A stretch of DNA of 64,000 nt from Haloterrigena alkaliphila. GTDB lineage: Archaea; Halobacteriota; Halobacteria; Halobacteriales; Natrialbaceae. The first letter of the stretch is position 1, and every line of letters starts with the position of its first letter. Both the position numbers and the translations under genes were made by a program. Location: contig NZ_CP084319.1 in assembly GCF_017352155.2 (NCBI RefSeq), positions 124,001 through 188,000 on the forward strand. Reading direction: 5' to 3'. This document shows, piece by piece, positions 16,626 to 26,660 of the stretch. Under the pieces are notes generated by a model, which did not search any database, was not told the origin of the DNA, and saw only the letters and a program-made list of their open reading frames with translations.

Positions 16626-17741
16626 ATGGGAGTTAGTGACGCATTTGGGGAACTAACTGCGGTACTCGAATACCTGGAGACGACCGACGCCGAGGTCAGG
16701 AACGTCGAAATCGGCGAGCAGGTGATCCAGGAACGCGATGAAATAACTGCGAACCTAACTGTCGGGGTACCGGTCCTCGCCGATGACGAGTTCCACGATG
16801 GAGTTTCGATCCGAGGAGACAACGTCGACCTCGAGGACAGATACGCGAATATCGATCTCTCGGTGACGCTATCGGTCGAGGAGTCACAGAGAGGCTACGG
16901 CTCTTCACCAACCGGCGTCGGCATATCCTCGAAACGGGCTAGCTCCAACGCTGTTCCAGCATACAAAGATCCAGATGCGTTACGGGACGTATACGAACGG
17001 TACGATACCTTCCCCGAGATGACCGAGGCGCTGGGTGTCGATGTCACCTCGGAGACGGTGCGACGATACATGGTCGAATACGATATCCACGACCCAAGCG
17101 ACACTAAACAGGTGCGAAACCATACTGCCCCCGATCAGAATACCCCCGACCCCTCGAGCGAAGACTTCGCAGAGGAAGGCGAATCTGAGAAGCCGAATGC
17201 GGCTCTCTCCGAGACGGTTGGGGGTGAGACTACCGCATCGTTCGGCGAAGATCAGTCAGCGGGATCGGTTGAGGACGGCGTTCCAGTAACCGCGACGAAG
17301 AAACGGCCAGCATCTATTGGAACCGATAACTCGGACGCTACGACCGGTACTAACGAGCATGGCACTGGCGAAAGCAGCCGTGACGATGCTCCCGAAGGCG
17401 GCATCGACGATGAGGCCTCATCGGAGAAAGACGATACGTCCGTGGCCGAACTCCTCGACGAGACGAACAGTGAAGGCAGTGACGACTCGCTCATCGCCGA
17501 TGGACACGGTATTCCCAAGGGGTTGACCGTCGGTGAACTCACAATGATCGTCAACGAGTCGAGCACCGTCTACGAGGTCAAAACCAAATTGGGTGTTAAC
17601 CAGGATCTCGCCCGGCGACTCCTCAAAGAAACTGCGCTGATAGACCTCGTCACACAGCGCCTCGGTGCCGAGCAGATTAGAGTCTCTCCGAGAGAGGTAC
17701 GGCGACGAATCGCTCCGAACGACCAGGATACTCCGCAGTAA
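16626..17741 (+). CDS. Unknown protein with HTH-like segments at both ends of an acidic linker
   Basis: I do not recognise this 371-residue protein. Residues 1-85 form a beta-rich domain (VEIGEQVIQERDEITANLTVGVPV). Residues 115-156 (DALRDVYERYDTFPEMTEAL, then VTSETVRRYMVEYDI) look like a helix-turn-helix. Residues 160-300 are a low-complexity, acidic Ser/Thr-rich linker. The last 65 residues (GLTVGELTMIVNESSTVYEV, then NQDLARRLLKETALI) again look like a winged or tri-helical DNA-binding unit. A role as a transcription or chromatin regulator is possible. It stands alone after cofG. Confidence 0.7.
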   Translation: MGVSDAFGELTAVLEYLETTDAEVRNVEIGEQVIQERDEITANLTVGVPVLADDEFHDGVSIRGDNVDLEDRYANIDLSVTLSVEESQRGYGSSPTGVGISSKRASSNAVPAYKDPDALRDVYERYDTFPEMTEALGVDVTSETVRRYMVEYDIHDPSDTKQVRNHTAPDQNTPDPSSEDFAEEGESEKPNAALSETVGGETTASFGEDQSAGSVEDGVPVTATKKRPASIGTDNSDATTGTNEHGTGESSRDDAPEGGIDDEASSEKDDTSVAELLDETNSEGSDDSLIADGHGIPKGLTVGELTMIVNESSTVYEVKTKLGVNQDLARRLLKETALIDLVTQRLGAEQIRVSPREVRRRIAPNDQDTPQ

Positions 17742-17939
17742 CTCCGCAGTGCCCGACGGACGTTCCGCGGGCCCAACAGCCGTTCGTAGCGTATTCTGTA
17801 CGGATGTAGCCGTGTAGGTGGCTAGTAATTCGTCTTCTCTTTGCTGCTAGCGCTGTCTCGTTTCACCTATTTATTTTACATGGTGATCTGGGAGAATAGA
17901 CGGGAAGCGTTATTTGGATGGGTGAGGAGTTCACACACA

Positions 17940-18752
17940 ATGGCAACAATCAGGGTACGAGATTGGACGAAAAAACAGATTGAAGAGATTCTCGAGAAGG
18001 AGTCTCACTCTTCACACGATTCGGTGATCAAAGCGCTGTTGAAGGACCGAGAACTAGCTAAATTTGCGGGGAAGGACATCGTGACCGAAGAGAGCACATC
18101 GAACGCAGATCAGCAGTCGCCCGAAGACAAAGCCTTCGACGAACTCACGGTCCTCAGTGAGATGTACCGCGCGGACAACGACGTTCTTTTCCTCTGGTGC
18201 CCGAACTGCGGGAAGGAACTCGTCCACCTTACCCTGGAAAACCCGGTAGATATCTCTATCTTCGAGATGGAATGCCAACGATGTCTCAATCACCTCGACC
18301 AGCATGCGATCATCGCGATCGAGATCGGCTATCCGATCGAAGAGAAACTCGTCGAAGACAACCTTCAGGCTGATCTGAAGGAGTGCACTATCGACTATTG
18401 GGACCGCCATCTCGAACAGTCGACCGAAAATACCGTCACTGAGGAGAGTGCGATCGAACAGTTGGTCTGGCAGTTCGATCAATATGTTCGGAACTTCCAG
18501 TGGGACTGGCCTGACGACGTTCCAGTCGTCGGTTTCGAAGCCGGAGATACGCTCCATAACAAAGTCGATGGTGAACTGATCGAGGTTATCGAACCGGTCA
18601 CGGAAAACCGGAACGCTCTCGATTCGTTCGAAGTAAAGCGGTATCCCGAGGGGACGGATCCGAACGAGGCCAGAACTGAAATCATGGACAGTAATACGAT
18701 CGCCAACCTCATTATCAACCGGAGTCTGTACCTCGTAGAGGATGAACCGTAA
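17940..18752 (+). CDS. Unknown protein with ribbon-helix-helix-like N-terminus and a CxxC zinc site
   Basis: The chosen ATG at 17940 gives 270 residues. The first 45 (MATIRVRDWTKKQIEEILEK, then SHDSVIKALLKDREL) resemble a ribbon-helix-helix DNA-binding domain. Residues near 78-105 contain CPNC and CQRC, likely one zinc site. The rest is acidic and has no recognised fold. An earlier ATG at 17880 exists but would add residues unlike an RHH start. It is convergent with ppc. A regulator is the best guess, at low certainty. Confidence 0.65.
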   Translation: MATIRVRDWTKKQIEEILEKESHSSHDSVIKALLKDRELAKFAGKDIVTEESTSNADQQSPEDKAFDELTVLSEMYRADNDVLFLWCPNCGKELVHLTLENPVDISIFEMECQRCLNHLDQHAIIAIEIGYPIEEKLVEDNLQADLKECTIDYWDRHLEQSTENTVTEESAIEQLVWQFDQYVRNFQWDWPDDVPVVGFEAGDTLHNKVDGELIEVIEPVTENRNALDSFEVKRYPEGTDPNEARTEIMDSNTIANLIINRSLYLVEDEP

Positions 18753-18823
18753 AGACGGTAACCCGTTTCGCTGAACGTGACTCGTTTTCTGGCCGTTCGT
18801 CTCACAGACGGGTGCTCGATATC

Positions 18824-21564
18824 CTATCCCGTATTCTTCATCCCAGCAGCGATTCCTTTGACCGTCAGCCGTAACGTCCGCTCTTCGATGCCCGTCCGAT
18901 CGGTCTGGTCGAGTAGGGACACCTGTAGTATATTCAGCGGGTCGACGTACGGATTCCGGAGTTCCAAGTTCTCACTGAGCCAATCGCGGGGGTGCAGACG
19001 GTCGCGCCGTCCGATCCCGGTCAGCAGGTCGGTCGCCCGCTCGTACTCGTCGGTCACGCGTGGGAAGAACCGCTCGCGAAGCTCCGCGTCGGCCAACTCC
19101 GCGTAGCGCTCGGCGATCTCGAGTTCGGTTCGCGACAGCGAGAGCGCGGCGTTGTCGAGCGTCGTCCGGAAGAACGGCCACTCGTCGTACATCGCCCGGA
19201 GCGTCTCCATCGAGCCGCCGTCGTCTCGCGTCCCCTCGCCGCTCGACTCTCCCGAGGAGCGTTGCTCCTCGTCCTCGAGATAGGCCTCGATGCCCGTCGC
19301 GACCGCGTACCAGCCCGGTAGGATACACCGCGACTGGGTCCACGAGAACACCCACGGAATCGCCCGCAGGTCCTCGACGGTGCGCTCGCCGCTGCGTGAG
19401 GCTGGCCGCGAGCCCAGATCGAGATCTTCGATGACCGTGATCGGCGTCGCCTGTTCGAAGTACTGCACGAAGCCGTCGCTCTCGAGCAGATCGCGGTACT
19501 CCCGCCGGGCGGCGTCGGCCATCGTCTCCATGGCCTCGAGCCACTCCTCCTGGATCTCCTCCTCGGGCCGTTCGATCGCCTGTTTGCGTGCTCGGAGCTG
19601 GGCGTTGAGCATCTGTTCGATGTTGCGCTCAGCGATGCGCGGATTGCCGTACTTCTCGGCGATGGCTTCACCCTGCTCGGTGAACTTTACCTGGCCCGTC
19701 ACCGTCGAGTTCGGTAGGGCCAGCAGCGCCTCGTTCATCGGGCCGCCACCGCGGGAGATCGAGCCGCCGCGGCCGTGGAACAGCCGCATCGTCACGTCGT
19801 GATCGTCACGGATCTCCCCCAGTCGGCGCTGGTTCTTGTACAGCGACCAGTTCGCGGCGAGGAAGCCGTTCTCCTTGTTCGAGTCCGAGTAGCCCAGCAT
19901 GATCTCCTGGGTCCGTCCCCGGGCCTCCAGCGCCTGTGCGTAAGCCTCGTTCTCGAACAGCGTCCCCATGATCCGGCGAGCCCCCGACAGCGCGTGCTCG
20001 GTCTCGAGGAGCGGCACGATATCGATCCCCGAATGCTCTGGAAGGGATACGACGCCGGCTTGGTCGGCCAGGAACAGCACCTCGAGGACGTGGCTGGGCT
20101 CTTCGGTCATCGAGATACAGTAGGTGTCGATCGCCTCGACACCGTACTCGGTCTGCCAGTCGGCGAGGCTGTCGAACAACTCGAGGACCCTCGCCGAGTC
20201 TTCCGAGAGCGGTTCGATATCCCAGAGATCGATCACAAGTTCGTCCTGCAACACGGCGTCGGTCAGGAACTCGACGCGCTCGTCCTCCGACAGACCGTGG
20301 TAGTCGATCCCCTTCGCTTCGAGGGCCTCGGCGATGGCGCCGGTGTGTTTCTGCTGGTGGTCCCGCAGATCGAGACTTGCGAGCGAGAAGCCGAAGGTCG
20401 CGACCTGTCGGCGGATCGGATCGACGTGGGACTCGACGATGCTCTCGGCCTCATTCTTGCGCAGACTCGTCGCGATGACCTCGAGGTCCTCGAGGAGGTC
20501 GTCGACCTCGGCGTAGCCGCCCGGCCGGACGTCACCGACGCGGCGGAGTCGCTCGCGCATGAGTTGGAGTTTCTGGCGATACGGCTCGCCGGGGTAGCGC
20601 TCCTCGGCCATACGTGCGCTACCTGGCAGCCGTTCACGATCGCGCTCCAGGGAGGCCTGAAACGCCGATCCGGCGTCGATCCGGCTCCCGTCCTGACTCA
20701 GGACGCCCGAGAGGCGTTTGAGCTGGTCGCGGTAGCGTTCCCTGATGATCTTGCGCTGGCGCTCGAGGTGTTAGCGGTCACCTCGGGGGTGACGTAGGGG
20801 TTGCCGTCGCGGTCGCTACCCGCCCACGAGCGGAACTCGAAGAACTTCGGAATGTCGAGGGTTCCGGGGACTTCAGCATCGATCGCTTCGTCGAACTCGT
20901 CGTAGACCTCGCCGACGACGTCGAACAGCGTGTTCTCGAGGTACCACTGGACGTTACGCGCCTCGTCTTCGGGCGCGGGCTGGCGGTTGCGGACCTGCGA
21001 GGTCTGCCAGAGACTCGTGATCTCTGCGTCGATTTCGCGCCAGACCTGCCTCTCTTCCTTGTCGGTCAGCAGCTGTTCGTCCAGCGTCTCGAGACACGTT
21101 GCAATCTCGCGAAGTTTGGATTTGACCGTCTTACGACGGGCTTCGGTCGGGTGAGCGGTGAACGTCGGTTCGATCAGCACATCGTTGAGAATCTGTCTGA
21201 CGGGTTCGATATCAGCTTCGCCGAGTTCTTCGGCCGCCGTCTCGAGACTATCGTCGAGGGTTCCTTCGTGAGATTCGGTTCGGATCGTCCGAACCCGCTC
21301 GCCCTCTTCGGCGAGGTTGATAAGTTCGAAATAGGTTGTAAACCCGCGAGCGACGATCTTCTGGTGATGAGACGACAGGTTTTCGAGCTCCGCGATCAGC
21401 GGTTTCCGGGACTTCCGGTCCCCGGATCGGTATTCGATCGAGGACCGACGAGACGATTCGACCGCTTCGAACGCTTTGCGAGAGGTCTGGTCCTCGAGAA
21501 TATCACCGAGAAACGTGCCGAGCTCGCGGACATCCTGGCGGACATCCCTGTTATGGAGTCCCAT
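18824..21564 (-). pseudogene. ppc: Phosphoenolpyruvate carboxylase, frameshifted
   Basis: Together the two frames make a full-length PEP carboxylase (about 912 residues), which adds bicarbonate to PEP to form oxaloacetate. The N-terminal part (21564-20767) holds the catalytic TAHPTEARR and GSDRDGNPYVTPEVTANT. The frame then breaks. The rest (about 20767-18824) holds RQVATFGFSLASLDLRDHQ, GYSDSNKENG, FHGRGGSISRGGGP and the terminal GIAAGMKNTG. One missing base at 20767-20768, where three G are expected in the GAGGTGTT context, explains the break. Family sequence reads ANTLERQR across it. All catalytic motifs are otherwise intact, so this is either a very recent mutation or a sequencing error. 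If real, the cell lacks this anaplerotic enzyme unless there is another copy. Confidence 0.9.
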
Positions 21565-21905
21565 AACCTAACTCTGTCGCTGTCGTCAAAAAGGACTAGG
21601 AGGGCGACTATCGTGGCAGACTGGGCAGTTTCACTATGGGGTGATCCGTCCGCCCCTCGAACGGCGGTTGCGCTAAACGGAAGGATCAACCACGAGTATG
21701 CGATCTGTGAGTAATGTGTGTGTGTGACACCGTGTGCCAAACGTCGAAGGGAGACACGATCTGTTACTCGTATGGTTTGTCCAAATACTGACCGCGAACC
21801 GTAACACGTCCCGAGAGGACCTCTGATGAAACCAATTCCGATTATACCTCGGTAAGTATGTTACCAACACTGGTTACTTATAACGGACCATCTCGAAGAG
21901 CCACT
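21565..21905. other. Intergenic region between ppc and the DUF2061 gene
   Basis: About 340 bases carry the divergent upstream regions. I see no gene. A TACCTCGGTAAGTATGTTACC stretch near 21845 is mildly palindromic. Confidence 0.5.
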
Positions 21906-22139
21906 ATGGTACGGCCTATCACCTCACGATCTGCGATTCAGGCTCAAAAGCGGGCGATCGTCAAAACGATTTGTTATCGACTGGTCATGCTTCTGATTAC
22001 AGTAACTGTTGCGTGGTCAGTGGTCGGTGACGTGAATGCCGCGTTAAATATCGGACTCGTCGCTAACCTCGTGAAGACCGGAACGTACTATATCTACGAG
22101 CGGACGTGGGATCGCATTATGTGGGGAGTCACAACCTGA
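21906..22139 (+). CDS. DUF2061 small membrane protein
   Basis: A 77-residue protein with two predicted membrane helices: TICYRLVMLLITVTVAWSVV and ALNIGLVANLVKTGTYYIY. It ends YERTWDRIMWG. This KTI.YR...ALNIGLVANL.KTGTYY.YER.WDR pattern defines DUF2061, a short integral membrane family of unknown function. The ATG at 21906 is chosen because family similarity starts at once. An upstream in-frame ATG (21858) would add unrelated residues. It appears monocistronic. Confidence 0.8.
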   Translation: MVRPITSRSAIQAQKRAIVKTICYRLVMLLITVTVAWSVVGDVNAALNIGLVANLVKTGTYYIYERTWDRIMWGVTT

Positions 22140-22232
22140 ATCCTACTACTCCGTCCCATCCAGTTGTATATTAGGAGATAATATACTAGGGCACAATAAA
22201 TATTATATCCGTGCGTATCACAGAACGTGGTG

Positions 22233-22376
22233 ATGTTTGACGGCCAAGATAATTCCGAAAATGAATCGGAGTATGAATGTTTACAGTGCGGTGAAATCAC
22301 ACGTTCAACGTCTCACCCTGGTAATTGTCCAAAGTGTAATAGGGTAATGCAGAACCGGGCAAATTCCCTCGAATAA
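22233..22376 (+). CDS. Small rubrerythrin-like zinc-ribbon protein
   Basis: A 47-residue reading frame (MFDGQDNSENESEYECLQCG...) ends NRANSLE. Its CLQC and CPKC pairs are 16 residues apart and form a rubredoxin/rubrerythrin-like knuckle that binds one metal. Very small proteins of this type are common in haloarchaea, and their role is not known. The start ATG overlaps TGA in the preceding TGATG, and an AT-rich AAATATTATATCC promoter-like stretch lies about 25 bases upstream. Confidence 0.7.
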   Translation: MFDGQDNSENESEYECLQCGEITRSTSHPGNCPKCNRVMQNRANSLE

Positions 22377-22732
22377 CGTTCAATCCTCGTTTCCAGCCTG
22401 CTATCTCTACGGGTAGCCAAAGCAGTAGGTATTGGACGTTATACGAAGAGAGAGACTCGTTATTTACACTCTGCTAACTCGATGGTGTCGCAGAACGTCA
22501 TGGTTTACGGCTGAGAGCGGTGTGTGGTACCGCTAGCTGGTGGGTGGAAATCTAGACGATCAATCTCTGAAACTCGAACTATTCGAGTCTACATACCGGT
22601 ATAAACTTTATTACAGTAGTATCTGCCCCAGATATGGCTTTAACTGCCGAAATAACCAGAATAGATGGTCGCGCTTAATACACTTGATTAGCATATCGTC
22701 AAGTGCTATTTTGCAAGAGTCCGTCCCCTCTC
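22377..22732. other. AT-rich stretch without a recognisable gene
   Basis: About 350 bases of lower GC content separate the zinc-ribbon gene from the truncated oxidoreductase. I find no coding similarity. The right end holds the near-repeat described at 22716. Confidence 0.5.
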
Positions 22733-22745
22733 CAAATCACGAGCG
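22716..22745 (+). repeat. Near-repeat, left copy (flanks the DAO fragment)
   Basis: AGAGTCCGTCCCCTCTCCAA followed by ATCACGAGCG resembles the segment at 23403-23431 with about four substitutions and a two-base gap. The copies bracket the truncated oxidoreductase and lie before a tyrosine recombinase gene. Confidence 0.4.
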
Positions 22746-23260
22746 TCGATGCGGAAAGTGGCAGCTACGAAGCACCGAACGTGGTGATCGCTGGCGGCGC
22801 GTGGTCGGGCCGATTCGGCGACCAGTTGGGGATCGAACTTCCGATTACGCCGGAGCGAGGGCAGATCGTTCACCTCCGTACCGATGCGTTCGACGATCAG
22901 ACGAACGAGTGGCCGATCGTGAACGCCTTCGGCGAACTATACGCCGTCTCCTGGCCCGACGGCCGTATCGCGATCGGTGCGACACGCGAGCAAGACAGCG
23001 GCTTCGACGCATATCCCACCGTCGAGGGCGTCGAGACGATACTGTCCGGGGCTACGAGACTCCTGCCGGGCGCCTCCGACGCAGAGTTCCTCGAGGTTCG
23101 CGTTGGGCTGCGGCCTGTCTCGAGCGACGGTCGGCCGATCATCGGCAACGTTCCCGGAGTAACTGGGGCGTTTATCGCCACCGGTCACGGCTCGACGGGA
23201 TTACATCTCGGTCCGTGTACCGGCCTGGTCGTTTCGGAACTGGTCAGGGGTCGTAAATAG
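22733..23260 (+). pseudogene. C-terminal fragment of a DAO-family FAD oxidoreductase
   Basis: About 175 residues from ITSVDAESGSYEAPNVVIAG to SELVRGRK match the second half of D-amino-acid dehydrogenase or glycine oxidase-type flavoproteins. Recognisable segments are VVIAGGAWSG, ITPERGQIVHL, VRVGLRPVSSDGRPIIG and the closing ATGHGSTGLHLGP. The N-terminal FAD-binding GxGxxG half is absent and the sequence before 22733 is unrelated. No proper start remains. A deletion or recombination end near the flanking near-repeat probably removed the rest. Confidence 0.85.
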
Positions 23261-23402
23261 CCGGTCGCCATCGAATCGTTCTCGCCGGAACGATTTACGG
23301 AAAGCTAAAGTATTGGACTCGTTTCGCTCCGATCGGAGTCAAGTCTGATTGTATTTCTATGAGTGACGCAGGAATAGCTAGTAATCAAGCGTAGTTTTAT
23401 GG

Positions 23403-23431
23403 GAGAGTGCCCCCTCTACGAATCACGAACG
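23403..23431 (+). repeat. Near-repeat, right copy
   Basis: AGAGTGCCCCCTCTACGAAT followed by CACGAACG pairs with 22716-22745. It lies 42 bases before the recombinase start, a common place for an attachment site. Confidence 0.4.
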
Positions 23432-23472
23432 ATGGAACGAAGTCGGAAATTGTCCCTCGAGGGTGAGCGAGC

Positions 23473-24612
23473 GTGAATTCCGAGTCGACATCGGTTGCGG
23501 AACCGCTAGAGGAGTTCCTTCGCTCGAAATCGAAGGGCGGTGACGATAGCGGAAACTACCGACGGAATCTCGAACGCTGCGTCGAGGATTTTCTCGAGTG
23601 GCTCGCGGACGATGCCCGATCAAACGGGACGTTCGGCGACCTCGACGAACGCACGTTCCGGCGATACGCCCGCGAACTGTCCGGTCGCGACCTCGCTCAG
23701 GGGACGATTCGGACGTACTACGCGCACGTCAGCGCCTACATCGGCTGGTGCGTTCGCGAGGGGCTCCTCGAAGCGAACTATGCCCAGCGAAACGTCGCGA
23801 AGGAGCCGCTCCCGGAGAACGACGGTCGGCGATCGGGCGATCAGCAGGCCTGGACCGACGAACATCGGCGACTGATCACGCGATACGTCGATCGACGAGC
23901 CCACGAGGCGGCCGACGAGAAGGGGTTCGACGCGATCCGGGAGTTCCGCGATCGCGCGCTCGTCTACGTCCTCTGTTACTCCGGGGTTCGCGGCGGGGAG
24001 ATCTTCGCGGATCCGAAGGACACGCGGCGGAACGGCCTACGATGGGATGACGTGTCGCTCGAGGACCGTACGATGACCGTTCTCGCGAAGAAACAGGACT
24101 GGTCCGACCGCTCGCTGACGAAACAAGCAGTTGGACCGATGGAACGATATCACGAACTCCTCGAGCCGGCGACCGACGAGTGGCCGGTCTTCCCGACCTT
24201 CCATCTCCCGTCGCTCTACGAAACGCTCCGGACTGGGCTCCGGGCGGAATACGATTGGTCGGACGACGAAATCGAGGGATTCGTCGACGACCTCACCGGG
24301 CAGACCGACGTTTTCGAAGCGCTGCGTGATTACGAGTTGACGCCGCCATCGATCAACACCGATGGCGCGCGCCGGATCATGCGCCGGCTCTGTTCGGAAG
24401 CCGATCTGGAACTCGAGGGAAAACACGACTATCTCGCCCCGCACGGCGGACGTCGTGGTGCGGGCGAGGTAATGGTTCGACAACGAGGGTTCACCGCTGC
24501 CGCTCGACTCCTGGATAACAGCGAAGAGGTCGTCCGAACGTCCTATTCTCATATCGAAGCTAAAGAGATGGCCAAAGATGCCGGTGACGCGTTTACCGAA
24601 CACGATTCGTGA
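23473..24612 (+). CDS. Tyrosine recombinase / phage-type integrase
   Basis: A 379-residue XerC/D-like recombinase. Residues 10-110 are the SAM-like core-binding domain (TFRRYARELSGRDLAQGTIR and YYAHVSAYIGWCV). The catalytic domain has Arg173 in YSGVRGGEIF, a Lys near 206, His324 and Arg327 in APHGGRRGAGE and the nucleophile Tyr358 in RTSYSHIE. All catalytic residues are present. GTG at 23473 is used as start; no better one precedes the conserved region. It may belong to an integrated plasmid or provirus, or it may be a stand-alone haloarchaeal recombinase. Excisionase and capsid genes are not seen nearby. Confidence 0.88.
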   Translation: MNSESTSVAEPLEEFLRSKSKGGDDSGNYRRNLERCVEDFLEWLADDARSNGTFGDLDERTFRRYARELSGRDLAQGTIRTYYAHVSAYIGWCVREGLLEANYAQRNVAKEPLPENDGRRSGDQQAWTDEHRRLITRYVDRRAHEAADEKGFDAIREFRDRALVYVLCYSGVRGGEIFADPKDTRRNGLRWDDVSLEDRTMTVLAKKQDWSDRSLTKQAVGPMERYHELLEPATDEWPVFPTFHLPSLYETLRTGLRAEYDWSDDEIEGFVDDLTGQTDVFEALRDYELTPPSINTDGARRIMRRLCSEADLELEGKHDYLAPHGGRRGAGEVMVRQRGFTAAARLLDNSEEVVRTSYSHIEAKEMAKDAGDAFTEHDS

Positions 24613-25635
24613 AGCGGCCGCGCCCATAGATCTTTCTTGAGGGCTTCCCCACTTCGGTTACTGGAGAAGTCTGCCTTTCCGGCACTGTCTAGTTTAGCGA
24701 ATTCTTTACATATCTATTAATTTATCGGTACGGCCGATGTGTGTTGTAGTAGTGTACAAACTATTCAATTCTTTCTCTAACACTCGCCCGACTGACCACC
24801 CACGAATTGTAGAAGCGATCAACATATATCTTGATGACATGAAACTGCCATTTGGTCAGACTATTATAAATATAATCAATATAATAAATAATCCGTAATG
24901 AGGAAGGGGAACCAGATATCTGTATCTATCGACGAGAAATACCTACTTGGAGAGATCGTGTTTCCCGTCGACTAATGCAGAAATGCAGCGGCTGGATCGG
25001 TCCCTCGTCATCCGAAGATTACACCATCACGAATCAACGTGAGTCTATGTTGATTGCATCATATACCCAAGACCAGTCGCCGTTGATCTTGATAGTGATC
25101 TTATCAACCGCGATCCGCGACGACTGCGCCGTCTTCGGAACGCTTCGTATTTTGATACTGTTCTGTGAACGTCTCCAACTGTGACTCAGCATCTATTCAA
25201 CTTGGCAATTTATTGATGGTTTCATATGGGATCTCGGTTTCGTTATTATCGAATGCCCGCTTTCATAGCCATGGTTTATATCGGGCATGTTTCTCCACCC
25301 CAATATACAAAAGTACAGTTGTAAAAGACTACTATCGTTTCGATTTGACCGCTCGGAAACCTGGTTGCTCCTCCCTTCGATATATGCGAACGAGTGGTCT
25401 CTAAACGCTAAGGCTCATTTCCCGAGACCTGTGATCGCTATTGACTGTGTTTAGCAGCAAAATTACCGATTTCCGTTATCAGTTATTGTAGGCGGTTACA
25501 GGTCGGAATGATAAATGAAAATCAGATCTCTATCGCCGACTGACATTATTATGGTGTGATATTCAGGGTTGAAATAACTGTCGTGGACCATTGAGGCGCA
25601 GAAGTGATTAAGTGTTGCATTCCGAACGCACCAAT
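24613..25635. other. One-kilobase AT-rich intergenic region
   Basis: GC content falls clearly compared with both neighbours (for example the TATTATAAATATAATCAATA run near 24863). Short open frames are present, but none has a recognisable family, a good start or haloarchaeal acidic composition. It looks like decayed or foreign DNA between the recombinase and the IclR gene. Confidence 0.6.
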
Positions 25636-26427
25636 ATGACATCTGACACCCCATCACGGCGGATCAAGTCAGTTAGACGAGCCTGTTTACTCTTGATACA
25701 TCTCCGAGAAGTCGGTCCGACGACGGTAACGGAACTCGCGGATGAGTTTGATCTCTCACCTGGAACCGTTCACGCGTACCTTGCGACGCTCTGTGAGGTG
25801 GGATTCGTCGAACAGAACGGTGACGAGTACGCGCTCGGGCTTGAACTCCTGCCACTGGGTGAACACGTCCGCATGCAGCGCTCGCTGTATCAAGCAGCGA
25901 GGGGAGAGGTGGATCGGCTCGCTTACGCGAGCGATGGCGTCGCCCACTTACTCACGGAGTATGACGGGCAACTGATCGTACTCTACGAGGTTTTCGGCGA
26001 GAACGCCGTTGGCCGGGACTTTCACGCTCGGAAGCGAGATCGACCGCGAGAGCACATCCACTGCACTGCTGGGGGAAAAGCGATTCTCTCCCGGTTACCT
26101 GAACGGCGCGTCAGAACGATTGTGGCGGAGTTCGGACTCCCGGAATTCACTGAAAACACGATCACGGATCTTTCCGAACTCCTGGACGAACTAGGCGAAA
26201 TCCGCGAGCGCGGCTATGCGCTGAACGATCAGGAACAGATGCGTGGTATCCGCGCTGTTGGAGCGCCGGTGATCGACAGCAGTGGTGGTATAATCGGCGC
26301 GATAAGCGTCTCCGGTGCCGCGAGCAACTGGCGGGGGTCGTACTTCCGCGACGAACTCCCAGAACTCGTGACTCGATCGGCGAACAACATCGAGATCAAC
26401 CTTCAGTCCGATCCCAACGGGCGGTAG
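25636..26427 (+). CDS. IclR-family transcriptional regulator
   Basis: A 263-residue regulator. The winged HTH (residues 8-70) contains VTELADEFDLSPGTVHAYLA TLCEVGFVEQ. The effector domain (80-255) has the typical HIHCTAGGKAILSRLPE, RERGYALNDQEQMRGIRAVG and GIIGAISVSGA. IclR proteins bind small aromatic or carboxylic effectors and usually control an adjacent catabolic operon. This gene lies 233 bases before the carboxylase-like operon and points the same way, so it is the natural candidate regulator. The ATG at 25636 is chosen over an upstream in-frame codon at 25612. Confidence 0.9.
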   Translation: MTSDTPSRRIKSVRRACLLLIHLREVGPTTVTELADEFDLSPGTVHAYLATLCEVGFVEQNGDEYALGLELLPLGEHVRMQRSLYQAARGEVDRLAYASDGVAHLLTEYDGQLIVLYEVFGENAVGRDFHARKRDRPREHIHCTAGGKAILSRLPERRVRTIVAEFGLPEFTENTITDLSELLDELGEIRERGYALNDQEQMRGIRAVGAPVIDSSGGIIGAISVSGAASNWRGSYFRDELPELVTRSANNIEINLQSDPNGR

Positions 26428-26617
26428 ACACAAGTTGTCGGTCAGTAGTGCTTTGAGTTGCTTCGCTTTGATACAGAACCAAGAATGTGCTTCCGCTATT
26501 GTCCGAAGCCACCGAGGGGGATTTCACTCGAGTCGTCGCTCTCTGTCCGGGAAGCCGTCAGTAACCGGTCGATGAAAACCGGCCATTCGTTGACAATGCA
26601 TGATGCCCTTATATAGG

Positions 26618-26631
26618 GGAAACATTTAAAT
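26618..26631 (+). promoter_or_regulatory. BRE/TATA promoter of the carboxylase-like operon
   Basis: GGAAACATTTAAAT combines a BRE-like GGAAAC with a TTTAAA box 30-37 bases before the ATG at 26661. It predicts a transcript with almost no leader. A short inverted repeat (CCCTTATATAGGGG) directly upstream at 26606-26619 could be a regulator site. Confidence 0.55.
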
Positions 26632-26660
26632 TCGATACTGACATCGGCATAGGGTGTGCG

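Noticed and set aside
23473-24612. Complete integrated provirus around the recombinase
   Set aside because: No capsid, terminase, replication or clear attachment-site tRNA is visible on either side.
25165-25404. 79-codon frame in the AT-rich intergenic region
   Set aside because: The composition is not haloarchaeal (few acidic residues, many Ser/Cys), and there is no family or good start.
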